Part shown: piece after piece, positions 1 to 12,098 of the stretch
Layout: every line of letters begins with the position of its first letter
Position numbering within the stretch: the stretch's first letter is position 1
Assembly (NCBI GenBank): GCA_024362935.1
Contig: JANCRA010000011.1
Span: 3,162,001-3,226,000 of the forward strand
Direction of reading: 5' to 3'
From: Setophaga petechia
Taxonomy: Eukaryota > Chordata > Aves > Passeriformes > Parulidae
Length of the DNA: 64,000 nucleotides
Notes under the pieces: generated by a model
Told to the model about the DNA's origin: nothing
The model's input: only the letters and a program-made list of their open reading frames with translations
The model's database searches: none
Position numbers and translations under genes: made by a program

Positions 1-225
1 TGCTTGCACAGACAAATATTACAGATTTGGAAATAGTGGGAGCTGGGTGTTTCCTTTTTTTTCCTGAAAGGAAATACAGTATTGCCAAACCTCAAATCTA
101 ATGTGCCATTTATGCCTTCTACAGAGAAATTTAGGAGAGTAAAGCTGGCAACAACAGCCGCTGATGATCTTCCTATACTTTGGAAGTGGGAGAAAATTGA
201 GTGAGGGTCTGTCTGGTGAAATGCA

Positions 226-306
226 AGAAAAGGAAAATAAGGAAGGAAAGAAAAAAGAGAGGAGGAGACAAAAGAAAAAAGGAAAAGAATGAAAATTAAA
301 AGAGAA
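226..306 (+). repeat. Polypurine low-complexity tract
   Basis: About 80 bases are almost purely A and G (blocks such as AAGGAAGGAAAGAAAAAAGA and GAGGAGGAGA). The serine/phenylalanine-rich open frame on the opposite strand is a by-product of this composition. Confidence 0.8.
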
Positions 307-845
307 GCTCCTGTAAAAAATGTCAATGTGGAAAGCAAAGGCATTAGGATTCCTGCAGTGGCTGAGGATCGAGGATGTGCCTACATGATGTTCCTGATGA
401 TCATGGCAGCAGGACACATATTCTTGAGCATTGTTTTTGCAAGAGCTGTGGGCAGAAAATCTGAGTGTCTTGGCTGAACTTGCCTGGGATTTCATTTTGT
501 CTGGTCTTTCCCTATATTTATACAAGACCATATTTGTGCAAACCTTGGCACTTCACACTGCAGACTACTAGTGAAAACGGGTCAGTTTGGGGAGCATCAA
601 ATGTAAATTAAATGGATAATTTTCTCTTGCTTGGGCCTTTCTATGAAAATGACCCACATATTTCTGATTGCAGTTTGCATAAACTGATGGCAGCTGACGG
701 ATTAGCCTAAAGCCAGGTTCAGCAAACTAAGCAAGACTGTAACACTAAACCCTAACTGCTCTGTTAGAGATGCTATAATCCAGCAGCTTTTAAAAAACCC
801 CGAGCACTCCTCCTTCACCCCACACCCCCTCCCAATTTGTAAGCT

Positions 846-879
846 TTGTAAAATTGTCTAATTAGAGTATATTTTACAA
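846..879. repeat. Inverted repeat around a CTAATTAG core
   Basis: TTGTAAAAT (846-854) and ATTTTACAA (871-879) are perfect 9-bp reverse complements. The 16-nt spacer contains the palindrome CTAATTAG, a homeodomain-type site. Confidence 0.8.
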
Positions 880-3800
880 GGACCTTTGGCAGCAGCATTG
901 ACTTGCAAGCTCGATTAATGTGACAGAGCATGACAATGGCTTCTCTCTGGAGTTTGCTGGACCCCACAGCTAGATCAGGGCTGTGCAGTTTATCTTAGAC
1001 AGATGCAGCTTCAGCCCCAGCAAAACAGTTCAAAGGAGGGGGAGGTGACTCTGAAGCCACGGCTGTCTGAGAGTATTAATGGCAGCGCTTGGCTGCCCCA
1101 GCTCCCAAGCCTTCCTTCTGTGGCTCCAAAGGCTCTGCTTGGCCTGCTTAAGGTTTTCCTGAAAGGCCTGACAAGTTTCAAATGGAGCTTTTTCTTTTGG
1201 TTGGACAAATTGCTCAGGAAACAAAGATGATTTTTTCAACCCACCAGCCTGCTGGGGTGTTGCTGAGGCTGCCTGCCTTCTGCTGGAAGCACACAGAGAG
1301 ATACAGCCCTTCCCCTGATGGGTGCACTCAGTGCTGATGGTCTGCAGATATGTTTGTTTTAGAGAGAAAATGAATTTTGAGCACAAAAGACTCAGAACTT
1401 GAAGATGCTTGGAGAATTTGGCAAAGGAGGCCAGTATTTGGACTACTCCCTTGTAGAGAGCAAAGCATTCAGGTGTTGGGTAGACGGACAGCCCTGGCAT
1501 ACCAAGTCTTCCCTGGTTGTCCAAGATAACATCCCTGCCCTTCAGAAACCTCCTATGACTGGGAGATTTCTCCTCAAAAAGGCAGACACAGGATGGAACA
1601 ACTGAAGAGGTCAATTTAACACCATTTAAACACGGAAAAGAGAGGTGGGCCTCCTCCCCACTAGCAGAAGGCCCTCTTTCCCCTTTCTGTACTGAAGGTG
1701 CTTTTCAGTTATGTGGTCCTTTGGCTGGCAACATTTCTGAACAAGAAATGGCAATTCATGCCCGCCCCTGGGATTAGTTCTGAACAGCAGAGAGTAAAGC
1801 AGGAAAATAACTTCTGAATGTGTTGGGAGTTCCCCTGTACCCTTCCTTCAAGCCAGAATTGCTCTACTGTGGGATTTTGAAGATGCCTCAGTTACCCCAG
1901 AGAAGCAATGGCAGCCTGGCTACATTCTCCAGGTGTTTGCTGAAACACCCAGGTGAAAACACCCAGGAAAGCCTGGTGTGCTCTGAGGGGCTGGTCTGAC
2001 TCAGGACCAGGTCCCTCTGGTGCTGTTCAAATGAGCTGAGGTATATAGATGGAAGAACTGCTGGGCCAAGGCTCAGGGGTGGCTTAACCATGGAGCAGTA
2101 AAACAACAAGCAGAACTGCATTTAAAAGATGGAGGTTGCTTCTTCTGGCTTAAATTGCAAATGAAAATGTGGATGTTAGGTTCCTTAGGAAGATGCTTAT
2201 TCCTCAAATGCCGGTGAACTGGCTGTAGTTCTAGTGAGCTTTCTGAATAAGTAATGAGAATAGAAAGAAAGAGAAGAGGTGTAGTTTAAAAAGAAGAATT
2301 TTCTGCCAGTAAAATGCGTGTGACAAATGCAAGTAAAACACAACTGAAGGGGAAATCTCTCACTATGAAAAATTTTATATCAAAAGCAAATATAGATCAT
2401 TTCACTGGAAGAGGAGAACAAATGCATTAGTCATAGTAGTTCTTTGTGAAATAACAGGTTTTATTGTTTATTCCAGGTAAAATCTTGAATCTTGAGTGAG
2501 AATTGACCTGGGCTCAGGCAGCAGAATTAAGAATTGCCCCTTCAGCTTAAAAAAGTAATATTCACATCAGATTTCCTCTTCTGTCCCAACATAACCTGCT
2601 CTTTCCCTGGGAGGCCATGCTGGCTGACAGACTTCAGGATCGCTGGCACAACTCGCTCAGGGTTTCCTGCCTGCAGCCAGTTCAGGGGCACATGAGGGTC
2701 TGGCATTTGTGTCAAGAGAGATAAAGCTAGTTTGAATGATGTGAAATTGCAGGTGCTGCTCAGTCCTGCAACTCATAAGCTGAGCTGAATAATTTGACTG
2801 CATTTCTCTGAGAACGGAGAGAAAAAGGGGACAAGAGGTAATTGTGGTGTCACCTACCACAGCAATGTCACACAGGACTTCACCCTAATTTAAATCAGAC
2901 TGATGTGAGGGACAGTGCTGTCTTGGATTCACTGAAGTGGGTGAATGTGGGAAACCTCTGAGAGATTCCTGTAGCACTCTGTTTCACGTGAATGCTCTCC
3001 TTAGAACAAGACAAACCTTCCCCTTTCTCTGACGTATCATTCAGTACAATATCACTCCAAACAAAACCAGCAAAGCTCCCCTTCCAAAACGAATGCCTCT
3101 CCTCTCATAGAATGGTATTTCCAAAGGGAAAAAATCTTTAAATAACAAAGACAGACATCCTTCCCTTCCACCTCTTTCAGCAGCTAGCAAAGCAAAGGCA
3201 AAGTGAGCAAAGGGAGCTGCTGGCCCCCTGCTGCCCTGAGTGCCACAGGAGCAGGAGATGCAGGGGTTCAGTGCTGGGTGGTACAGCCTGCAAGGCCACA
3301 CACTGAACTCTGCAGATTAAGATTGAACAGCTCGGGGTTCAGGCAGCATCCTCCACCTTGCACAGCAAAGGAGGTAGGGATCCAGGAAGAGGCAGCCTGT
3401 AGTTGTAATGCACATAGGATGCTGCAGATGTGGAAAGAGAGAAGCTGTGGGTCCCAGTACCACCTTCTCCCTTTCCTTGATTCAGATGTTTGTCTTTTGC
3501 CCTTAAAGTGCTCTGAATGTGATCTGATAATAAAAACGTTCTCTCTAGCGTACCTTTGTCACTGCTAAAATAGAGCACAGCACTGCTAAAAGCCCCAGTT
3601 TCATCACTGCCATTTCACATTGATGGGCCACATTTTTCTTTCTGAGCTGCGGGACCACTCTGTCTTTCCAGAGCTTGTGCTGATTTCCAGACCTTATTCT
3701 ATTGCATGGACCTCTGAACTAATCCTGTCCTTACCTGCTCAACATGGAAAGCCTGGCCAGAGCTTTTGAGTGCCTTACTCCTTCACGAGCAAATGTTGCA

Positions 3801-6800
3801 CTGAATGACTTAAGCCATTTGCAAACTCCAGCGGTGGATGGGGTATGCTGGCACCATAGGGCAAGCAAAGAGCAAAACAAACTAGGGATGGGGAAACCTT
3901 CAATCTACCTTTTCCCTTGCCTGCTAGCACTTCTGCCAATACCAGAAAGGAAATGGGCCAAAGCTTGATGATTTTTAATGTGAATGAGGCACTTTGATAT
4001 TGCTGGAGAGGGAGATGATCAGACAAGCTCTGCTATTCTTAATTCTGGCAAACAACAAAGCTGTATGTTGTCGACCTCTGCCTCAGGCAAGGCCAGCTTA
4101 GATCAAGAAGGAAACTAAATGTTGATGTTTCAGAGATTTCTTAGCTCTGAGGTACTCTGACACACAGAGATATTTGTGCCACAGAATGAGGTTCAATGCG
4201 CTGCTGGCTATTTTCTCACACTGTGTGAACTCCCATGAGGGGTTCCCGTGAGCGCCTGCCTGAAAGCAGGCAGCGGGTGGCTGATGCCGTAACTGTCCTG
4301 GAATGGTTGCATTATTTTTTATTGGATTAGTGTTAAAAGCCCAAATGTGAGCTTTCTGTGGGATGCTTCACTGAAATTAGAGGTTAGAAGACATGTAAAT
4401 GTATATATGCCAGGGCAGAAGCTAACTCAATCTGTCATTTTTGAGCAGGTAACAATATCACTTTGTCATCTCTGCGTTGTGTCGAGTCACCATGGGAGCC
4501 CTGAGCTGGAGTTTGGGGTTGCCAGTGAGCACAGGTCTATTTAAAGTCACTTAGGACTGCAGCTGAACAAAGGAATAATATGAGTCTGACAAAAATCATG
4601 TGTGAAAATGTATTTATTCTGTCAAATTTCATGAGTGGTAGCTATTGCTCCATTCAAGCTGAATGATAGCATTCAGCTTTCGCACTTACTCATCCTGACA
4701 GCTAACAAGATAAACATGTCAGCATGTGATTTGCCAAATATTTTCTCGTGGAACTCAGGCAGGAGTTGCCAACAGCGCTGGCATTCAAGTGGAGGGACCA
4801 AGACATTTGAGTATACACACACATGCACCATGCACAGCCAGCAAAACCCAACCCAGCCTGTGAGGGACAATTCTGCCAGAGCAACCAATGCCCACTGTAG
4901 CTTTGCCCACCACAAAGCTGTCTCCTGACCCTATAGCAAATCTCCACAACCCTGGTTTTGTGGCACAAGATAATGGCTGGGGTAAGATCAGATATTGGTG
5001 CAAGTTCAACAGTTGCAGGGAGCTGGGCAGTGTCCATCAGCCCTTGGCATCAGTGGATGCAAAGGGCAGCACTGGCAACCCCCAAATGGGCTTTACCTTT
5101 CACTGGAGGGTAATTCTTCCTGGAGATTGAGCTTGTGACCTTTATCATAGAGAGTTTTATTTACAGATTGGAAAATGGCAGTGTGTCCTTTAAGATGAAA
5201 GGAATCAAAACACAAGGGAAAAAAAAAAGATTTTGCAGAGGCAAAAGATCTGACTGGAGAACTATTTAGAGAAGTCTGTATAAACAGATCCGTTAGGCTG
5301 ATATCTCACATTTTAGCCACAGCTTTTTGATACCTTAAACTGGATAATGAAGGGATTTTTAGGCTTTGGACTCTGGTGTATCTGTCGTTTAATAACATCA
5401 CACCTATTTATTTATTCATGCATTTCCAGATAACTCCAGTAGAAGTTTTCTCTGCCTTCTCTGTTTTATTTTCTTTCTCCGACCTGTTACTCCTTACCAT
5501 TTAAGGAGTAAACATAAAAAATTTGTCTTGAAGATGCCCCAAAGCATTTTGCAGCCTCCTGGCCTCACCCAGAGGTCTCTTCCCATCTAGGAAAGAGGAT
5601 TAACTGCTATGTTGCTAATTATGGCCCCTGTGTGGTCAGTAGGGATCATGTCACACCACAGAAATGAATCCAGGCTCAGCCAGAGGCAGGTGGCTGTCAC
5701 AGAGATGTCCCTGCCAGCCAACAATTATGCATTATACTAAAAAAGAACTAGGAGGATAAATTATTATTTACATAATCCTCCACTGTTCTCAAAGGTGCAA
5801 ATCCCTTATAACCACTTCTGGTTGTAAATGACCAGCCCACCTTTCAGGCAGCCCAACACAGGTGCCATTTATATTGTTCACAGAACAGTGAAGGTCCCTG
5901 GCATCCCACCGACATGAAATAAATGTAGTGTGGTTTTCTACTAGCAGTAAAGACTTGAGCCTTATAGCTCTGCTTTGAGGTGTCTCCAGTGGAGGAAGGA
6001 GGGACTGCACAGGAGAGGATGGAGCAGAAGTGAACACAGATCTGCTGCTCACCTGGCTGAGCTCCCCACCTGCATCAATCTCCAGTGCCTCACTCTTATT
6101 TCCCCATCAATATGTCAAGAAAATACGAGATATCTGGGTGCTAAAATAGGCAATGAAATACAAATTTAATCTGTTGATAAGGATTTCCTAGTTCCTAGTA
6201 TTTTTGGCTTAGCTTGCTTCCAAAATTCTTCATCAGCATTTCAGTGCAAGATGTCTTTCAAAGGAGCTCACAATCTGCAGAACTTGTAACAGTCCTAAGG
6301 AAACAGAGGGCTTTTGTTTCTCACATATACAGCTTCTCTCCAATCATGATGTGCCTTACCCATCCTTTCTAGTGTTCACCACCCTACCCCAAAGCCACAT
6401 CCCACACCCTGGCCCAGCTTTGCTGTGGCTGTGCTTGAAGGGTGTCTCTGCAGTGCCCCAGGGGCCAAACCAAACACATTGTCTTCACCATGCTCCTGAG
6501 GGGGTTGTGACAGACTCTGCCTTTTTGGCCTCCCCTTTGCCTGCTGCCTGCAGGAAAAGAGCTCCCTCCACTGTGACACAGGAGCCCCAGGGGATGCTTG
6601 CAATATGTGAGCTGCCTCAGCGCAGTTACATCTGCACCACAAAAGTAGGAGATGGCCAGCTCTGCCAGGGTGCCCACCTGGTCTTGATTGTGATTAAACA
6701 GAAGACAGAATGCAGGCACATCCCAGCAGCAGCTAGGTTTGCAGATGGACCATCCTTCTGGCATCTCTGACTCCTTTTGAGATAGATTGGCCTTCCCTTC

Positions 6801-8538
6801 CCATTCTTCTGATTAACTCACAGGCTGATAAACTCCAGTGGTGACATACAACAAACAAAAAGAGCTGTCTCATCTCAAAACAAATTAATTACCTAATTAA
6901 TTAGCACTAATTAAACTGGTCTTCAGTGCATGCTCAGAACAGGTGATCTCATCTCCAAATTCCATATTTGCTCTTCTCTGGTGGACAGAATGGCCTTTAT
7001 GGGTGGCAGTATGTTTTGGACAATTGGCACGTCCTTGCTCTACAGGTCTCCTCTTCCAGACCTCTGGTGATTCAGCGCTGGTGAAGCCAACGTGCTGAGG
7101 AGAGAGAGGCATCTCCCATCTCCTCTTGGCCTGCTGACAGCTGGAGAGGGGTGAGAGCTGAAACCTCAGCAGTGTCTTTGGTCAGTCAATGGAAACTGAA
7201 GGCTTGAGGTATGACATCATTTTGTACAGTGCAGACATTTGGGTAAACCTGCAGGAACATGAGTGCAAGTTCAGGCAGTGATGTGACAAGGTGTGGATGG
7301 AGACTGTCACCTGAGGCAGCTCTAAAACAGCCTTTAAGGGCCAGGTAGAGTGGGGTGCTGCTGAGCCCAAGAGAGACTTGGAAAGGAGAGCACTGGGAAG
7401 GGTTTTTTAGGGAGATTGGGGGTTTGGTGGTGCCCAGAAGGGACAGTGTGGACACTGCATGGATCAGCTGCATATGGTCCAGCTCAGTCCTCTAGGCACA
7501 ATCCCTGCTCATAAATTTACTCCTTAGTCTTCTAGAACTTGGGTACAAGGCATGCACTTCCCAGAGCAGCTGTAGCTGAAGGCTTTGCCTCTGCTGGTGG
7601 CAGTGGTGGTGAGACAAGCCCTTGTGAGGCAAAGAGGTTGTGCCCACCACCTTTGCACAGGATGGGAAGGTAGACTGTGTTCCTTTCCTGTTTCACCTTT
7701 AGGATAAACCAACACTCTGGCTTTTGATTTGATCCAATGGTATTTCTAAAGGAATCTGGACAGTCTTTCAAGTGGGTTGTTTTCCTGAGTTAAACTGCAA
7801 AGTGTTATAAACCCTTATAGCAGAAATATCCCAGATATACCAGAAATGTGTAAGCTGTGATGGAGGTCTATGGAAATACCATGCTGAGCACAAAGGGCAC
7901 AGACTCCTGTAAAAATCCAGGAATTAGCTTGTGCCAGCATGCACTTGGTACGACCTGAGGGTGCAGGAGTTGAGTCCCAGGACAGCTCAGCTGGGTGCAG
8001 TCTCTGCCCCAGTGCCTGCCCAGAGAGGCAATCCAAGGGAGAGAGGAGGAGAGGCTGGGCAGAGGGCTTTGGCAGTGGTTTGGGATATGTTTCACCCAGT
8101 TAAAATAGAAAGTGAATTGGACACTGAGGAAAGTTAACTGGAATAGCTTGAAGTTTGTTACTGCTCAGGCACTGGAGAACCACGAGCTCCAGCTGCTCTG
8201 AGCTCAGATCCACCCCTCAGCTGAACATACCTGGTAATTACAGGCTGCAAACAAGCAGCACACACTGACAAACAGGGAAAAGTACAGCCTATCAGGAGTA
8301 ACTCAAATCACAACTATAAATATGATTGAAATGTAGTTTAAAATTCTGAGATTTGCTGTAATTCTAAATGTACTGGAAATGTACTATATTATATTTTTAA
8401 TTTTACTGTAACATAATTTAATACTAGGCCATTTTTCAATATTTCAAGACACTGTCCAAAGGGTGAGCTGAATAAAGGAAAAAAGTATAATGGAAAAATT
8501 CAAAGAAATGTAACATCTGAAAAGAAAATCCCACACAT

Positions 8539-8559
8539 CTATATATATATATATATATT
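8539..8559. repeat. TA microsatellite
   Basis: A run of about ten TA units lies in AT-rich intergenic DNA. Edges may be off by a base or two. Confidence 0.85.
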
Positions 8560-10378
8560 AAAAAACAGTCTGAAAAGAATTTGTGAGTTGTCTCCTGAAT
8601 ACATTAGCATAGATAATATAGAGGAGTTTTACCTTTCAACTTTCTCTTCTACTTCCTCATTGTTTGAAAAGTTAGTGAGGGGAATAAAAGAGAGTGGAGT
8701 CTCAAAGACCAAAGATTTATGCTTTCATATTCAGTGTCAGAAGAAAGATGAGGTGAAAAAAGGGAAGAATAAACCCCATTTAAATGTCAAATGTGGAAAT
8801 ACATAAATGTTTGGTTTGGGGCATTCCTCTTCCCTTCCAAACGTTAGAAGAAAATGAATTTTTTTCACAAATCTTTCTTTGGGGAAAAAAAGAAAAATGA
8901 TTCATGCAGAAAACTTCCACTGGGTCCAGTTGTAACATCTTTGTTATTTGAACTGGTATGTAATCAAACTGCATTCTTACATCCATTTATGGATATTTAT
9001 GTTACACAGAGTATGCAGCTTTGAACTTATCCATCTACATATAAGAATATGAGCTGATATCAGGTTAATTAAATTTACATCATATAGGGATATTTCAGTA
9101 ACAGGCCATTTCAAAAAGGGGAGTATCTTGACAAAATGAAACTAGAACTGGATCTTGCTCAAATTACAAAATGAAAAGGATTCATACGGGTGGAAAGTAA
9201 CACAGCCTAGGAAGAAAAGATGATGAACCTCTAGAATGCATGAAAATAGAGCTATTTTGCAGAAAGTCATTCCACAGCAATTTCTCTTTTTAGGCATGTA
9301 CTGTGCAAGTCAGGAAGTACACAGTGTGAAGCTTGCACTGCAATTTATTTTCACTCATTTTCAAAATAGTGTTTATATCAATGCCATTTTAGATTTCTAG
9401 TCAGTATTTCTTGTGTGTTAGTTAAAAAAAAATTACAACTTACAACAACAAACAGCTAGTGGATATTTAACTATAGTTTCTGCTCTAAAGCACAAGGCCT
9501 GATGTTAAGGCTAGGGTAAGGTCCCACTGAAGTCAATGAAATGTTTGTCCAAGTGACAAAGCCAGGCTGGCTCTGGAGGTCAGGTGCATAAAATCTGCTC
9601 ACTTACAGGTTTGGCCAATTGCATTTGCACCTCCTGTTGGATCAGGGCTTGCCTGATAGAGCAAGCTCACAAAACACAGCCCCAGGGTGATAATTTGTGT
9701 TTTCTTGCTTTCACAGCTTTCGTACTGCTAGTTCTGGGTTTCCTGCATGGCATTTACATTCACATATATCCACAGACTTGCTGTTCCAGGGAAGAGAGTG
9801 ACTCACAGGTTTCTACCTGAATTACAGATTATTACAGTAATTAGGACCTGCAGTTTTACTCTAATTTTGAGTACAGCTGTGGGAAGGAGATGAAGGGATG
9901 AAAGTTCATTGTTTCAAATTGCTTTAACTTTCAGTGTATTTTGGTAGGAGTGTTATGAAAAGACATGACTAGGTTAATTCTGCCAATATTTTTAATACCT
10001 CTCCAATGGAATTAATATGTTAGAGCTGTGGAAAACAAACAAACAACCAAACAGACAATGTTGTTAAAAGTTGGAGAGGGTAAGTGGGGACAAAAACCTT
10101 TACCAGGTCAGTTGCTTGGCATTCCTGACTGTGGAATAAGCCATAGCCAGTCAACCAAAAATATTCACTCTGTACACCAGATTCCAGCTAATTTCCAAAA
10201 TTTGACATTATTAACGCACTCTGGGTCCATTTACTTCATTATAATTAATACTCTTTGTTCCTCCTTTGAAGATTATGGCATTCACTTGGCAGTTGCTGCC
10301 TAGGTATGGGTGCATGTATTTTGATAATCTCCAATAGGAACTGCCTGTATTTCCAACTGCTGCACAGGCCAAGCAAAT

Positions 10379-10430
10379 TTCTGCAGTATGTTCAGTTCTG
10401 CAGTACATTCAGTTCAGTTCTGCAGTTCTA
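10379..10430 (+). repeat. Short tandem repeat, unit TTCTGCAGTA-TTCAG
   Basis: TTCTGCAGTATGTTCAG is followed by TTCTGCAGTACATTCAG, then TTCAG and TTCTGCAGTTC. That is two near-identical 17-bp units and a partial third. Confidence 0.75.
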
Positions 10431-12060
10431 CTTCTTGAATGAATTAAAGACTCAAAATTGTTCTCAAGTGTGTAGGCCATCCAAAAACTGACACATTTTG
10501 GAAAGACCTGGATTCTAGGAGATTGCATTAAGGAAAGCTTCTTTGCTTAGGACTTGTGTTGATAGCTGTCAATGCAATATTTCTCTAGATGATGCAGGGA
10601 GATATGGGCCTCTCTTGGTGAAGAGCAACTGGAGGGGTCTGCTCTGTTCTTTATCTGAAGTGCTGTAAAAGAAACGGAAAGAAATCAAAATACTGCAATT
10701 TTGCAGCATCTATCACCCAGTACAAGAAAAATAAAACATCAGGGAATTGTTTTAATAAACACTGTGATCAGCTGTCAGTTTTTTTTCCACTGGCAATGAC
10801 TGATTGTCCTTTGAGCTGATGTTTTTATGTCCCTTGATAACTTTGATATGAGAAAAAGCCAAACAGAAGGTAGAAGGGAAATTCTCTTCTTCTCATTTGT
10901 ATGTGAAAAACCATCCAAACATGGTGCTGGTCCAGCTGAGCAGGACTGCTGCTGAAGGCTCTGCCATGCTCTGTAGCTTGTTCTGCTCACATGGGGAGCA
11001 ACAGAGATAGAAAAGCTCTTAAAGCACAGCTCTATTTACGTGAAAACAGGAATCTGTAGCTGGGAGGACTAAATGAACAAGGTGAATAAACTGAGTTCCA
11101 TCTCCCTGTTTAGACTCCTTTTCACAGCACTTGTTCCCCACCAGTTTGCTCCCTCCAAGCACCCTCTGTCTGCTTGATGCACTGCCTTTTACACTTGGAA
11201 AAAGGTCTGCTAGCTCAATCAAAACATCTGCTACACACTCTCAGCTACTTTTGTCCTAAACATTAAAAGAAGCGTAACCTTATTTTTTATTTGCTAAAAA
11301 ATACTGGGGCTTGACTTTAATTTAAAGGCAATTAGTAATTTCTCAGATTATGTGATCTGATTTTTTTAGACTTCACAACCCCTCTTAAGTAACTTTAAGT
11401 CAGGAATGTGCCTCCAGACATACCCTGTATACATCTAATGACTTTTCTCATAGGATCAAAAACATTCTATTCTTTGTAATATTAATTTGCAAGCAAAAAC
11501 TGTGTTTTCCATTTAATATGTTTGATATAAACCCCCCACATATTACAAAATCACCTTAAAAATACACAGTACTTTAATATAAACTTTGTTAACATTGGCT
11601 TAACAGAGATAAATAGGCTTCCCTCTGTGGTTCTCAGTAATCGCCAATTCTCCCAGCCTGGTATGAGCTATAGAATACTTTCACACCCATATTTTTTTAT
11701 TCCAGTGGCAAATAAGCTTTATTTCTTTTAATATCATAAGAGTTGTACTTGAAGATCATTTGTAACTGCTTTCCTTTTAAAAAACCAAAACAGTAAACAA
11801 AGATTAACCTATGTGTTTCTACTCACTTCCATCTCTCTGTGTACAAAATTGCAGAGGGTTGAGTCCTTGACCAGTGCTGGAGAAGAAAGGATGCCAAGGA
11901 ATAATTTCCAGATTATGAAAGAGTAGACTGGGGTGGTCTCTCACGAGTGCACTTTACACTATTGCTTTACCAGTTGATCTGTCACAGCGTTGACACAGGT
12001 TATCTCAGGACTAGGGGAAGGACCCTCTGCTGTCACTGCCCCCTCATGCAGAGCCAAAGC

Positions 12061-12098
12061 AGCCACAGCAGGAGCAGCAGCAGCAGGAGCAGCAGCAG
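12061..12098 (+). repeat. Interrupted AGC trinucleotide repeat
   Basis: AGC units interrupted by GGAGC run for about 38 bp. Open frames through it give Ser, Ala or Leu runs on either strand. No supporting coding evidence was seen around it. Confidence 0.8.

Noticed and set aside
19..531. 170-codon open frame on the minus strand
   Set aside because: It is the complement of a polypurine tract, giving Ser/Phe/Leu-rich low-complexity protein with no recognisable domain or splice context.
12061..12098. AGC repeat as part of a coding exon (polyglutamine or polyserine)
   Set aside because: No conserved protein sequence flanks it and open frames on both strands are equally long.
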